In this document: one piece after another, positions 25,509 to 34,048 of the stretch
Layout: the number at the start of each line of letters is the position of its first letter
Position numbering within the stretch: the first letter of the stretch is position 1
Source of the DNA: Acidobacteriota bacterium
GTDB taxonomy: Bacteria; Acidobacteriota; Terriglobia; Bryobacterales; Bryobacteraceae
Direction of reading: 5' to 3'
Assembly (NCBI GenBank): GCA_018268715.1
Contig: JAFDVZ010000004.1
Span: forward strand, 1-64,000
DNA: 64,000 bases
Position numbers and translations under genes: made by a program
Notes under the pieces: generated by a model
Seen by the model: only the letters and a program-made list of their open reading frames with translations
Databases searched by the model: none
Told to the model about the DNA's origin: nothing

Positions 25509-28301
25509 CTATCGGGCCTGGGTCGTCAGGGCGCGTTGGAGAAACCGGCCCGTGTACGATCCCTGGACCTCGGCCACCTGCTGAGGCGTCCCCTGCGCGA
25601 CGATTCGGCCGCCCGCTTCCCCGCCCTCCGGACCCAGGTCGATGATCCAGTCGGCGTTCTGGATGACGTCGAGATTGTGCTCAATGATGAGGATGCTGCC
25701 GCCGTTGGCGATCAGCCGCTGGAAGGCGTCGAGGAGTTTGGCGATGTCGTCGAAATGCAGGCCGGTGGTGGGTTCGTCGAAGATGAAGAGCGTTCCGGTG
25801 CAACTGGCCTGGCACAGGTGGGCCGCCAGCTTGACGCGTTGCGCCTCTCCGCCCGACAGCGTGGTGGCCGACTGGCCCAGCCGCAGGTAACCCAATCCGA
25901 CGTCGGCCAACACCTTCAGGCGGTTGGCCAGGCGCGGGACTTCGGCGAAGAACGAGATCGCCTCGCGCACCGTCAGTTGCAGCACCTCGTGAATATTCAG
26001 GCCCTTGTAACGAACCTCGAGGATCGAACTCTTGAACCGCGTTCCGTGACACTCCTCGCACACCAGTTCGACGTCGGCGAGAAACTGCATCTCTACGGAC
26101 ACGACTCCGTCGCCCTGGCACGTTTCGCAGCGTCCGCCAGGGATGTTGAACGAGAAGTGGCCCGATGTGTAGCCGCGCCGGTCGGCCTCGGTGGTGGAGG
26201 CGAACAGGTCGCGAATGATATCGAAGGCCTTGACGTAGGTCACCGGGTTGGAACGGGGCGTGCGGCCGATGGGCGACTGGTCCACCAGAACGACTTCCTG
26301 CACCTGTTCCGGGCGCTCGACGCGCGTGCAGGTTTGCTTCTCCGCGGCGCCGAACTCCTGCTCCGGGTCGGGCTGCGCGCCCTGGTTGAGATAGCGCTCC
26401 AGCGTCTTGTTGATCACCTCGTGAACCAGGCTCGACTTACCCGAGCCGGACACGCCCGTGACCGCCACCATCATGCCGAGCGGGATTTCGACATCGATAT
26501 TCTTCAGATTATTCGCCCGCGCGCCAATGAACTTCAGCACGCGCTTGGGATTCACCTTGCGTCGCGCCACCGTGTGCGACACACGCGCGTCGCCGCGGAG
26601 GTAACGAGATGTCAGCGACGCGTGTCCCGGCTTCAAGGCCGTCTCATAAGACCCCTCAAAGACAACGCGCCCGCCCGTTTCGCCGGCGCCCGGCCCCATG
26701 TCGATGATGTGGTCGGCCGAGCGCATGACGTCGGCGTCATGCTCCACCACCACGATGGTGTTGCCCAGTTCCCGCAGCTCCTCCAAGATGCCGATCAGGC
26801 GTCCGGTGTCTCGGCTGTGCAACCCGATCGACGGCTCGTCGAGAACGTAACAGGCGCCCACCAGCCGCGATCCCAGGCAGGTGGCTAACACGATGCGCTG
26901 CGCCTCGCCGCCCGAGAGCGTCGCCGACAAGCGGTCCAGCGTGAGATAGTCGAGCCCAACGTCGTTTAGAAACTTCAGCCGCTGGCGGATTTCCACCATC
27001 ACCTTTCCGGCGATGACTGATTCTTCCGGAGTCAGGTCCATCGAGTCGAAGAATTCGAGAGCCCGCGCGATGTTCAGCTTGACCACATCGGCCATGGTGG
27101 CGCCGCTGACGCGTATGTAGAGCGCCTCCTGACGAAGGCGCGAGCCGCGGCAGTCGGGACACTCGGCGTAACCGCGATAGCGACTCAGGAACACGCGAAC
27201 GTGAACCTTGTACTTCTTGCGCTCGACCTCTTCGAAGAATTTCCGGATATGTTTGACGACGAAGTCTCGCTCCGCCGCGGTGAGTTCGGAAAAGGGCGCG
27301 TTCAGGCGCACCTTGCCGCGCGCGGCGGCGTGGAAAACCTCGTCAAAATACCAACTGTACTGCGGCTTCACCCACGGGTCGACGGCGCCGTCCTGAATGG
27401 AGATCGACTTATCGGGAATTACTAAGTCGAGGTCATAATCGATGGTGTTGCCGAAGCCCTGACAGCGCGGGCATGCGCCGACCGGGCTGTTGAAGCTGAA
27501 CAGAGTCGGCTCCGGCTGGCTGAACGTCCGGCCGCACTGTTTGCATTCGAACTTCTCGTTGAAGCGCAGGCGTTCGTCGCCCGATGCGCTTTGGAAAACC
27601 ACTTCGCCCGATTCGCGAAAGCAGATCTCCACCGTGTCCACCAGGCGCTGGTGCAGGTCGCCGCCGAGAACGATGCGGTCGACCAGCGCGAACAGGGGCT
27701 TCGAGAAATCGATATCGAGCAGCGATTCGGGCGTCGAGAATTCGAAGGTCCGGCCGCCTTGCCACAAGCGATTGAAGCCCTTCTTACGCAGTTCGAACAG
27801 GTGATCGCGAAGGGCGCTGGTCTGGCGTTGCGGCTCGATGGGGAACAGGGCGTACCAGCGCGATCCCGCCGGGCGTTCCATCACCGCGTCGGCCACCTGG
27901 TCGACGGTGTCGCGCTTCACGCGGATGTTGCAGTCAGGGCACCAAGTTTGTCCCACGCGAGCAAACAGCAGCCGGAGAAAGTCGTACAGTTCGGTGGACG
28001 TCGCGACGGTGGAGCGCGGGTTGCGCGTGGTGTTCTTCTGCTTGATGGCGATGGGCGGGGCGATGCCGTCCACCTCGTCGACATCGGGCTTCTCCATGCG
28101 CTCCAGGAACTGGCGCGCGTAGGCCGACAGCGACTCGACGTAACGGCGCTGGCCTTCGGCGTAGATGGTGTCGAAGACGAGCGAGCTCTTGCCCGAGCCG
28201 GATACGCCCGTAACAACCGTCAATTTGTTGTGCGGAATCGCCAGCGAAACATTCTTGAGATTATGAACGCGGGCGCCGCGAATGATGATGGAATCGTGCA
28301 A
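25509..28301 (-). CDS. uvrA: Excinuclease ABC subunit A
   Basis: UvrA recognises bulky DNA damage with UvrB in nucleotide excision repair. The 930-aa product has the two ABC ATPase halves, each with Walker A GVSGSGKSSL (near residues 32 and 630) and signature LSGGEAQR. Zinc-binding cysteine pairs are visible in CKQCGRTFSQ...CPRC and in CETCQGDG...CEECHG. The product is complete, slightly shorter than E. coli UvrA. The start is a TTG (residues MHDSIIIRGARVHNLKN). It is divergent from mutY across 40 bases. Confidence 0.97.
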   Translation of the reverse strand: MHDSIIIRGARVHNLKNVSLAIPHNKLTVVTGVSGSGKSSLVFDTIYAEGQRRYVESLSAYARQFLERMEKPDVDEVDGIAPPIAIKQKNTTRNPRSTVATSTELYDFLRLLFARVGQTWCPDCNIRVKRDTVDQVADAVMERPAGSRWYALFPIEPQRQTSALRDHLFELRKKGFNRLWQGGRTFEFSTPESLLDIDFSKPLFALVDRIVLGGDLHQRLVDTVEICFRESGEVVFQSASGDERLRFNEKFECKQCGRTFSQPEPTLFSFNSPVGACPRCQGFGNTIDYDLDLVIPDKSISIQDGAVDPWVKPQYSWYFDEVFHAAARGKVRLNAPFSELTAAERDFVVKHIRKFFEEVERKKYKVHVRVFLSRYRGYAECPDCRGSRLRQEALYIRVSGATMADVVKLNIARALEFFDSMDLTPEESVIAGKVMVEIRQRLKFLNDVGLDYLTLDRLSATLSGGEAQRIVLATCLGSRLVGACYVLDEPSIGLHSRDTGRLIGILEELRELGNTIVVVEHDADVMRSADHIIDMGPGAGETGGRVVFEGSYETALKPGHASLTSRYLRGDARVSHTVARRKVNPKRVLKFIGARANNLKNIDVEIPLGMMVAVTGVSGSGKSSLVHEVINKTLERYLNQGAQPDPEQEFGAAEKQTCTRVERPEQVQEVVLVDQSPIGRTPRSNPVTYVKAFDIIRDLFASTTEADRRGYTSGHFSFNIPGGRCETCQGDGVVSVEMQFLADVELVCEECHGTRFKSSILEVRYKGLNIHEVLQLTVREAISFFAEVPRLANRLKVLADVGLGYLRLGQSATTLSGGEAQRVKLAAHLCQASCTGTLFIFDEPTTGLHFDDIAKLLDAFQRLIANGGSILIIEHNLDVIQNADWIIDLGPEGGEAGGRIVAQGTPQQVAEVQGSYTGRFLQRALTTQAR

Positions 28302-28317
28302 GGTGGGCTACCCTTCC

Positions 28318-28323
28318 ATTATA
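28318..28323 (-). promoter_or_regulatory. Candidate -10 box for uvrA
   Basis: A perfect TATAAT on the minus strand is followed by GGAAGGG and ends 16 bases before the TTG start of uvrA. The expected -35 region has no good match. No LexA-type box was recognised. Confidence 0.45.
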
Positions 28324-28341
28324 GGGGGCAAGCGAAAATCC

Positions 28342-29343
28342 GTGGCTTCACCGGGACGGGCGCCCGACTTCGCACAGGCGCTCGAACAATGGCACCGCCG
28401 TCACCGCCGCGACCTTCCGTGGCGTCGCACACGGGATCCTTACGCGATCTGGGTATCCGAGATCATGCTGCAACAGACTCGCGTGGAGACCGTGATTCCC
28501 TATTATGAGCGCTTCCTCGAGCGGTTTCCCGGGCTTGCGTCGCTGGCTGAGGCGCCGGAGGCCGACCTGCTCGCCTGCTGGGCCGGGCTCGGCTACTATA
28601 CGCGAGTTCGCAATATGCAACGGGCGGCTCGAGCGATGCTGGAAATGGGCGGATTTCCGACCGATTATGAGGCCATCCGCGGTTTGCCGGGCGTCGGCGA
28701 TTACACGGCGGCGGCGGTGGCCAGCATCGCTTTCGGCGCCCCTTACGCCGTGCTCGACGGCAACGTGATGCGAGTGATGGCGCGCGTTGAAGACGAACCG
28801 GGCGATATCCGATCGACCGTCGTGCGACGCAGGCTGCTCGATGCGGCGCAACGGCGACTGGACGCGGCGGATCCCGGGCTGTTCAATCAGGCGTTGATGG
28901 AGTTGGGGGCGACGCTGTGCGCTCCCGCGAATCCGAAGTGCCTGCTGTGTCCGGTGGAGACGCATTGCGTGGCGCGGCGGAACGGGCGCGAACGGGAACT
29001 GCCGGTGAAGTCCCGGCCCGGCCAACGGCGCGCGGTGGTGGTGACGCTGCTCGCTATCGAGAAGGACGGCCGTCTGCTGATGTGGCGGCGCGCGGAGGAC
29101 AGTGCGCGGCTGGCCGGTTTCTGGGAGCTTCCGGAGTCCGAGATGGCGCCGGACGCGGAGATTGTGGGCGTGGCGGGGACATTTCGCCACTCGATTACCA
29201 ACACCACCTATGAGATGGTGGTGAAGCGGGCCCGGCTGGCGCGCAAACCGCTTGGATTCTCGTGGCTCGACGAGGATCAACTCCGGACGCTGCCGCTCAG
29301 CACCACGGCCCGGAAGGCGATCGCGCTGCTCGCGCCACGCTAG
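28342..29343 (+). CDS. mutY: A/G-specific adenine glycosylase
   Basis: MutY removes adenine mispaired with 8-oxoguanine. The 333-aa product has the helix-hairpin-helix region (GLPGVGDYTAAAVASIAF) with the catalytic Asp in VLDGNVMRV, the substrate-binding start SEIMLQQTRVETVIPYYERF, and an intact iron-sulfur loop with spacing C-X6-C-X2-C-X5-C (CAPANPKCLLCPVETHC). The C-terminal Nudix-like domain (WRRAEDSARLAGFWELPESE) checks the oxidised base. I place the start at GTG 28342; the earlier codons in this frame lie in the uvrA start region. It forms a divergent DNA-repair pair with uvrA. Confidence 0.93.
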   Translation: MASPGRAPDFAQALEQWHRRHRRDLPWRRTRDPYAIWVSEIMLQQTRVETVIPYYERFLERFPGLASLAEAPEADLLACWAGLGYYTRVRNMQRAARAMLEMGGFPTDYEAIRGLPGVGDYTAAAVASIAFGAPYAVLDGNVMRVMARVEDEPGDIRSTVVRRRLLDAAQRRLDAADPGLFNQALMELGATLCAPANPKCLLCPVETHCVARRNGRERELPVKSRPGQRRAVVVTLLAIEKDGRLLMWRRAEDSARLAGFWELPESEMAPDAEIVGVAGTFRHSITNTTYEMVVKRARLARKPLGFSWLDEDQLRTLPLSTTARKAIALLAPR

Positions 29344-29345
29344 AT

Positions 29346-29364
29346 TTCACAATTTGTTCACAAT
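29346..29364. repeat. TTCACAAT direct repeat, one helical turn apart
   Basis: TTCACAAT occurs at 29346-29353 and 29357-29364, an 11-base period, just after the mutY stop and about 50 bases upstream of the next gene. The spacing suits a protein that binds one face of DNA, but no regulator is known. Confidence 0.35.
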
Positions 29365-29410
29365 ATCTGGCCGACTAATTCAACGCGGTAGTCTAAACTC
29401 AAAATCTGTC

Positions 29411-30736
29411 ATGACGAGACGCGAACAATTTTCGAAATTGGCGAAATTCGCCGTTGGACTGGCCGCCGTCCCCGTGTTGCTGTGGGCCTATTCGAGCGGC
29501 CCTGAGGCTCACAAGACCGGCGTGCCGGCGCCCGGAAACAACGAACCGACGTGCGTTCTGTGCCACTCCGGCACAGCCTTGAACGGCGGCGGCGGGAAGG
29601 TGACGCTGACGGCGTCGGGAAACAGTTACACGCCCGGCCAAAAACAGACGTTGACGATCACGGTGACTGACTCGGCGGCCAAGGTCTACGGTTTCCAGGC
29701 CACCGCACGGCTGGCTAGCGATTTGAACCAACAGGCCGGTTCGTTCACGCCGAGCGCGAGTCAGCAGGTGATCTGCGCGACTCCTTCAGTGAACGACGCG
29801 GGCGGCCCCTGCAGCGGGAATAGCACGCTTCAGTTCATCGAACACCGGCAACCCTCGACATCGAATGTCATCAATATCGACTGGACGCCTCCGGCCGCCG
29901 CATCGGGCGATATCACGATCTATGTGTCGGCCAACGCCGCCAATCGCGATGGGCAAACGTCCGGCGATCACATCTACAACACGTCGCTAACTCTGACGGC
30001 GGCCAGCGCGACGCCCAAGCCGGTCATCGCCGAGGGTGGGATCATCAGCGCGGCGGCGTTCGGCGCATTCAAGGGGGTGTCGCCGGGCACCTGGGTTGAG
30101 ATCTATGGATCGAATCTATCGGCGACCACGGGAGAATGGTCGGGCGGAGATTTCAACGGAACCACCGCGCCCACCAAGCTGGGAGGCGTAACCGTCACCA
30201 TCGCGGGTAAGAGCGCGTTCATTCGTTATATCAGCCCGGGACAGGTGAATGTGCAGGCGCCGGACGGCATCGGCACCGGTCCGGTGCAAGTGGTGGTGAC
30301 GAGTCAGGACGTCGCGAGCGATCCGGTGAATATCACCGCTTATAACACGCTGCCGGGACTGTTGCAGTTAGGAAACGGCTATGTGGCGGCGTTCCAGGGT
30401 AGCACCATTGTGGGGAGTCCGGGGTTCGCGCCCGTGAAGCCAGGAGACACCATCGTGCTGTATGGCATCGGCTTTGGACCAACCAATCCACTGGTTCCGG
30501 CGGGCCAGATCACTCCGGCGCCAGCCTCGGGACAAAACACCATCACATCGGCCTTAGGCATTGTGATTGGCGGATCGTCGCCAACGATGTCCTATCAGGG
30601 ACTGCCGCCCGGCTTCGTGGGACTCTATCAATTCAATCTCACTGTGCCTAGCATTCCGGATGGCGACCAGCCGCTCACCGTGGCGGTTGGCGGCAATCCC
30701 AACGGACAAAGCCTGAAACTCACCGTCAAACGATAA
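29411..30736 (+). CDS. Secreted CxxCH choice-of-anchor V protein with TIGR03437-type C-terminus
   Basis: Protein of 441 aa. An N-terminal segment (FAVGLAAVPVLLWAYSSG) is a signal or anchor. It is followed by EPTCVLCHSG, a CxxCH heme-c-like motif, and GKVTLTASGNSYTPGQKQTL, then KVYGFQATARL; together this is the choice-of-anchor V/Reeler-like layout. The last 230 residues are the Solibacter-type domain: SPGTWVEIYGSNLSATTGEW, YISPGQVNVQAPDGIG, and a second similar unit with KPGDTIVLYGIGFGPTNP. Whether heme is really attached cannot be told. TAGTCT or TAAACT upstream could be a -10. Confidence 0.75.
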   Translation: MTRREQFSKLAKFAVGLAAVPVLLWAYSSGPEAHKTGVPAPGNNEPTCVLCHSGTALNGGGGKVTLTASGNSYTPGQKQTLTITVTDSAAKVYGFQATARLASDLNQQAGSFTPSASQQVICATPSVNDAGGPCSGNSTLQFIEHRQPSTSNVINIDWTPPAAASGDITIYVSANAANRDGQTSGDHIYNTSLTLTAASATPKPVIAEGGIISAAAFGAFKGVSPGTWVEIYGSNLSATTGEWSGGDFNGTTAPTKLGGVTVTIAGKSAFIRYISPGQVNVQAPDGIGTGPVQVVVTSQDVASDPVNITAYNTLPGLLQLGNGYVAAFQGSTIVGSPGFAPVKPGDTIVLYGIGFGPTNPLVPAGQITPAPASGQNTITSALGIVIGGSSPTMSYQGLPPGFVGLYQFNLTVPSIPDGDQPLTVAVGGNPNGQSLKLTVKR

Positions 30737-30749
30737 CTCCCGCAAGAGT

Positions 30750-30779
30750 GGTGGCGCGCTGTTAGCATGGCGCGCCACC
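30750..30779 (+). terminator. Strong hairpin after the CxxCH gene
   Basis: A perfect 10-bp stem, GGTGGCGCGC (30750-30759) and GCGCGCCACC (30770-30779), with a 10-base loop lies 13 bases after the stop codon at 30736. It is followed by TTCCTCCC, not a full T-run, so it may act as a weak intrinsic terminator or an RNA-stabilising 3' hairpin. Confidence 0.5.
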
Positions 30780-30931
30780 TTCCTCCCGAAAATCTCCTGG
30801 AATTTCTCTCCGCCGGTGAGCCATTTTCGCCCCTCAGTTACGCGTTAATCGATAGACCGGCGCCGGACGTAGAGCGCCGATCCGGCGAGGCGGGCGGCTT
30901 CCCCCGTCGCCTGCCTCGCGCGCGGAACTAC

Positions 30932-31291
30932 TCACCCGTCGAGGCGATAGCTTAGCGCGCCGTCGGAGCTTGCAAGACAAACTGAACCAATTCCCGGCAG
31001 GTCGGCCATTCGGATGACGTGAACACCGGATCGCGAGATCGTCACCGAGCCGGACGGGGGCGTTCCACACACCTCCGCGCGCCAGAGAATCGCCGTGGCT
31101 CGCTCGGCCAGACGAATCTTCACCACAATCGAATCCTCCGAATGACGCTGGATCATCGCTTCCGGCTGTACGCGAACCGTGAGCACCGTGCTCCCAGACG
31201 TTTGTGCGGCGATGACAGTCGGCGCCGCCGTGGCCACCGTGGCGGCCAGGGCCACCCGGGCGGTCGACAAAAAACGTTTCAGTGCGACCAT
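30932..31291 (-). CDS. Small exported beta-rich protein
   Basis: Exported protein of 119 aa with a signal peptide ending near VIAAQ. Its start after cleavage, SGSTVLTVRVQPEAMIQ, resembles the beginning of the fibre-subunit-like proteins encoded next to it (T.LTV.V..EA.I). Two cysteines (EVCGTPPSG, GSVCLASSD) could form a disulfide. It is the last gene of a three-gene minus-strand run, 94 bases after the preceding stop. A 6-bp hairpin ends 3 bases before the ATG, where a ribosome-binding site would be expected. The role is unknown; a minor subunit of the putative fibre is an inference. Confidence 0.6.
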   Translation of the reverse strand: MVALKRFLSTARVALAATVATAAPTVIAAQTSGSTVLTVRVQPEAMIQRHSEDSIVVKIRLAERATAILWRAEVCGTPPSGSVTISRSGVHVIRMADLPGIGSVCLASSDGALSYRLDG

Positions 31292-31293
31292 GT

Positions 31294-31308
31294 GGATTCG
31301 AAGAATCC
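31294..31308 (-). promoter_or_regulatory. Hairpin abutting the start of the small exported protein
   Basis: GGATTC-TTC-GAATCC on the minus strand forms a perfect 6-bp stem that ends two bases before the ATG at 31291. It covers the usual ribosome-binding position and no Shine-Dalgarno sequence is visible. Confidence 0.35.
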
Positions 31309-31385
31309 AGTCTAGCCGCTTGCCTGTAACCGGGAAAGGAGGATCGGAGTGGTACGGGACGGGCCCTCAGGTCAGAGCGCGGAGG

Positions 31386-31934
31386 TCAGACCGAGGAGAA
31401 GGTGTAGAAGGCGACAGCGGTCCTGGCGTCCGGCGACGCTGCGGGCAGGGCCGTGAAGGTCCAGGTGACCGTCGCGGAGCCAGCGGCGCCGGGAGCGTCC
31501 GGTCCACCGAGCCTCGCCACCAGTTTCGCCGTCGATGTGGAGGCGGATTGTGTCCCTCCGCACACGGCTTCGCGCTCATCGGATGCGCAGGTGAAGTCGA
31601 GACGGCCCGAAATCAGCTTGGAGGAGGAGGAGACTCCCACGAGCGACGCGGGATCTGCAACCTGGACGGTGATCGCACTAGGAGTGGATTCGGAACTCGG
31701 TCGAGCCCGGTAGACGAAAGACGTCGTTCCCGCCACCTGCGTGGAGCCGTTCGTCCAGGCGTTGGGGCTCTCGCGGACCAGAATCGACGCCGCCGGCCAG
31801 ACGGTCAATCTCAATGTCGTCGAGCCGTTCCTGGAGGTGGTCTGTCCCGACAGGGCCCAGGCCAATACGAGCGCCCACCCGCAGGCCGCCACTTTGCACA
31901 TCGCGCTGGGCGTCCGAAACGTATCGTTCGGCAT
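31386..31934 (-). CDS. Fibre-subunit-like exported beta-rich protein
   Basis: Protein of 182 aa from the ATG at 31934, or 171 aa from an ATG at 31901. The signal peptide is ACGWALVLAWALSGQ. The mature start SRNGSTTLRLTVWPAASILV and the Thr/Ser-rich body with TFTCASDEREAVCGGTQSAS, here given as DFTCASDEREAVCGGTQSAS, match the order of the other cluster members: an early beta strand, a central Cys pair with 'GTQ(S/T)AS', and a strand-like C-terminus (DARTAVAFYTFSSV). It lies 29 bases after the next subunit-like gene on the same strand. The likely role is a surface fibre or adhesin subunit, by analogy only. Confidence 0.62.
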   Translation of the reverse strand: MPNDTFRTPSAMCKVAACGWALVLAWALSGQTTSRNGSTTLRLTVWPAASILVRESPNAWTNGSTQVAGTTSFVYRARPSSESTPSAITVQVADPASLVGVSSSSKLISGRLDFTCASDEREAVCGGTQSASTSTAKLVARLGGPDAPGAAGSATVTWTFTALPAASPDARTAVAFYTFSSV

Positions 31935-31963
31935 ATGCTGCAAGCCGTGCAATCCGCGGATGT

Positions 31964-32512
31964 CTAGGTGGCCGAAATCGTGAAGGTGACCGTGGCCGAG
32001 TACGTGCCCGCTTTGTAGACCGGGTCGTTGGTCAGCGTCCAATCGACCGACGCCGAGTTGCCGGCGGCGGCTGAGTGAGCGTCCGCCCCGAAGGTCGCTA
32101 CCGGAGTCGCCACCGTGGTCGAGGCCGTCTGCGACCCCGAGCAGGCGCTGCCCGGCGCGGAGACGGTGCAGGTGTAAGTCAGCGTATCACCCGCCGTCGG
32201 CGGCGACGCCACGGAGGGGCCGCCCGCCGGCGAGAAATCCGTAGTCACCTGAGCCGTGATGGAGCCCGTACCGGTGGACGGCGCAGTGCGGATCTTATAT
32301 AGGAGGTTGGTTACGCCGGTGAAGTTTGAGAAGGCGGATCCATCCGACAAGGTGGTGGTGGCGTTTGTCACGGAAATCCGCGCCTCCACGCCAACCGTAA
32401 CGGTCAGAGCCGTCGTGCCGGTCGGCCCGAAACTCTGCCCAGACATCGCGGCGAGACCGAAGCCCGCTCCCACCGCTAATTTGAATAATCCCGCCATCGT
32501 ATTGCGTCCCAT
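31964..32512 (-). CDS. Fibre-subunit-like exported protein, paralogue of the gene at 36030
   Basis: Protein of 182 aa. A signal peptide (MAGLFKLAVGAGFGLAAMSGQ) precedes TGTTALTVTVGVEARISV. The body has VTTDFSPAGGPSVASPPTAG, YTCTVSAPGSACSGSQTAST and the C-terminal strand YKAGTYSATVTFTISAT. The gene at 36030 encodes nearly the same blocks in the same order. This resembles pilin-type beta-sandwiches, with one internal disulfide and a C-terminal strand rich in alternating hydrophobic residues. A good ribosome-binding site (AAGGGGGAG) precedes the ATG. It is the first gene of the minus-strand run. Confidence 0.7.
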   Translation of the reverse strand: MGRNTMAGLFKLAVGAGFGLAAMSGQSFGPTGTTALTVTVGVEARISVTNATTTLSDGSAFSNFTGVTNLLYKIRTAPSTGTGSITAQVTTDFSPAGGPSVASPPTAGDTLTYTCTVSAPGSACSGSQTASTTVATPVATFGADAHSAAAGNSASVDWTLTNDPVYKAGTYSATVTFTISAT

Positions 32513-32895
32513 CGGCTCCCCCTTCGGTCAGGCCGGCGATCTATGCTGCTGCCGGCTCTCTGTTTCGTTCCGCATTCTTATAAAGCATTTGCGTTGCCGC
32601 GCGCGAACATTCACCTATGCATATCGGGAAGGCTCCGGGCCACGGAGAGCAAAAACCGAATAAGTCCGCTATTTACATCGATTTGCAGACAGAGCCGTAG
32701 TACCAATGATCCTGGTTTGGCCGGACGGGCGCCCTCATTCGCGGGCGATCTAAAGCGCCAGAATGTCCCCTCCAATCCACAATTCAGGACCAACTTGTCC
32801 TGAAGAGGCGGGTCCAGACGGATTGAGAAATGTCCGGGTTTCCTGCCACCGTTACTTTTGGGGGGCGCGGCTGTCGCGCAGACAGACTAAGCGGC
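32513..32895. other. 383-bp divergent intergenic region
   Basis: The only gap of more than 300 bases. It separates two divergent subunit-like genes and is AT-richer than its surroundings. No open frame with family support was seen. On the minus side TTATAA (32577-32582) is a possible -10 for the gene starting at 32512, followed by a GCCGGC/GCCGGC stem. On the plus side a CTGTC-GCGCA-GACAG stem lies at 32871-32885, just before the ATG at 32896. I looked for known riboswitch cores and did not find a convincing one. Confidence 0.5.
32532..32556 (-). promoter_or_regulatory. Hairpin in the leader of the 32512 subunit gene
   Basis: GCCGGC at 32532-32537 and again at 32551-32556 is self-complementary and can form a 6-bp stem with a 13-base loop, about 20 bases upstream of the ATG at 32512 and just upstream of its ribosome-binding site. 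Confidence 0.35.
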
Positions 32896-33453
32896 ATGTT
32901 CAATCGGAAGACCCTTATCGCGGCGCTGTGCCTCGAAATCGCGGCGTTCTGGATCGCCGACAGGATCCGGAGGCCGGTTCTCCGACCGGGCCGGGTCGAG
33001 TTGCCCTACCTTGTCAGCATCGGCTCGTTCACGGTGTCTCCGTCCACGGTCAGCATTGCCTCCACAGATCCCGATACCGGCGGCAACGGTTCGGCGACCG
33101 TGACCAGCGTCATCAACGGGCCGATCGGCGGCAAGCCGTGGTCGGTGACGGTGAACACCAGCGGATCGACGAACCTCACCAACTGCGCGACGGTTCCGGT
33201 CTCCGCCGTGCGCGCGACGTGCTCGCTCGCAATCAGTGGCACGGGAGGGACCCAACCGACCGGCGCCTGCGGTTCCGCATTCAACCTGAGCACCACCGAC
33301 ACCACCATCGCCAGTGGAACGCAGGGCGACGGCTCCGGAAACACCTACACGATCACGATGTCCTACCACTTCACCGACGCGTGGAACTACCTGGGGGCGT
33401 CGTCGCCGGCCTGCACCGTGACGCTCGCCTACACACTCCACGTCGGACTGTAG
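32896..33453 (+). CDS. Exported beta-rich protein of the fibre locus
   Basis: Protein of 185 aa from the ATG at 32896. The N-terminal segment KTLIAALCLEIAAFWIAD is a signal or anchor. The mature part starts LVSIGSFTVSPSTVSIASTD and has several cysteines (NCATVP, ATCSLAISG, TGACGSAF, PACTVTLAY), and the C-terminal strand ACTVTLAYTLHVGL. It is less like the other subunits, but has the same size, location and beta-rich, Thr/Gly-rich composition. It converges on the next gene with 4 bases between stops. An earlier start at 32830 is possible but lacks a signal peptide. Confidence 0.6.
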   Translation: MFNRKTLIAALCLEIAAFWIADRIRRPVLRPGRVELPYLVSIGSFTVSPSTVSIASTDPDTGGNGSATVTSVINGPIGGKPWSVTVNTSGSTNLTNCATVPVSAVRATCSLAISGTGGTQPTGACGSAFNLSTTDTTIASGTQGDGSGNTYTITMSYHFTDAWNYLGASSPACTVTLAYTLHVGL

Positions 33454-33457
33454 CGGG

Positions 33458-33994
33458 TCAGATCGCGGAACAGGTGTAGAGCAACTGGGCCGAGTAGGAG
33501 CCGGTCTTGAAGGCCGGGCTGTTGGTGAGCGTGAAGCTGAGCGTGATAGTGGCCGGCGAAGTGGCCGCGCAACCGGTTCCCACGCATTTCGAGGCCCCCA
33601 CCGAAACCACGCCGGTGGAGGAGGCGGTGCTCGCGGTCTGCGTCCCGGAGCAGGCGGTTCCGAGAGTCGCTGACCCGCAGGTGTAGGTGAGGTCGCCGTT
33701 GGCGATGGCGGGTCCGGTGGCGGGGCTGAACTCGGATGAGCCCTTGACGGTCACCGTGGCGGACCCGGAGGAGGTGGTTCGCGCCTTAAAATTGACCAGT
33801 TCCGATCCCGTGAAGTTCTGAAAAGTGCCTGAACTGGACAAGGTGACCGTGGCCGGTACGGACACTTTGGCCGCCGAGCTCAGCGTGATGGACAACGTTT
33901 CGGACGCCGATTGGGTGATCTCCGCCGCCTGGAGTCCCATCAAGCCCAGGCCGGCTCCCGAGAGCAGAATGAACAACTGTGCGCGCTTTGCCAC
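33458..33994 (-). CDS. Fibre-subunit-like exported protein
   Basis: Protein of 178 aa from a GTG at 33994. The signal peptide is LFILLSGAGLGLMGLQAAE. The mature part has SETLSITLSSAAKVSVPATV, KGSSEFSPATGPAIANGDLT and CGSATLGTACSGTQTASTAS, which match block by block with the paralogue pair at 31964 and 36030 (EFSP.tGP..A, C...GtACSGtQTaS). It carries two extra cysteines (KCVGTGCAATSP) and ends FKTGSYSAQLLYTCSAI. It is therefore a third, more distant family member. It is divergent from the TPR gene, 54 bases away. Confidence 0.68.
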   Translation of the reverse strand: MAKRAQLFILLSGAGLGLMGLQAAEITQSASETLSITLSSAAKVSVPATVTLSSSGTFQNFTGSELVNFKARTTSSGSATVTVKGSSEFSPATGPAIANGDLTYTCGSATLGTACSGTQTASTASSTGVVSVGASKCVGTGCAATSPATITLSFTLTNSPAFKTGSYSAQLLYTCSAI

Positions 33995-34048
33995 TGTGGA
34001 TTAGTCCGGCGCAGTCGCGGTTGCTCTCGGAGGAATCCGCCCTCCCCG

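Noticed and set aside
25356..26888. Plus-strand frame of 510 codons opposite uvrA
   Set aside because: Shadow of uvrA, which has both ABC signatures.
30767..30955. 62-codon frame starting inside the 30750-30779 hairpin
   Set aside because: Starts in a terminator-like stem, has no ribosome-binding site and a shadow-like composition.
32531..32640. Possible c-di-GMP (GEMM-type) riboswitch upstream of the 32512 subunit gene
   Set aside because: The minus strand has GGCAA, CGCAAA and GACCGAAGG fragments that recall the class, but the conserved GACGCAAAGCC core and tetraloop-receptor order are missing.
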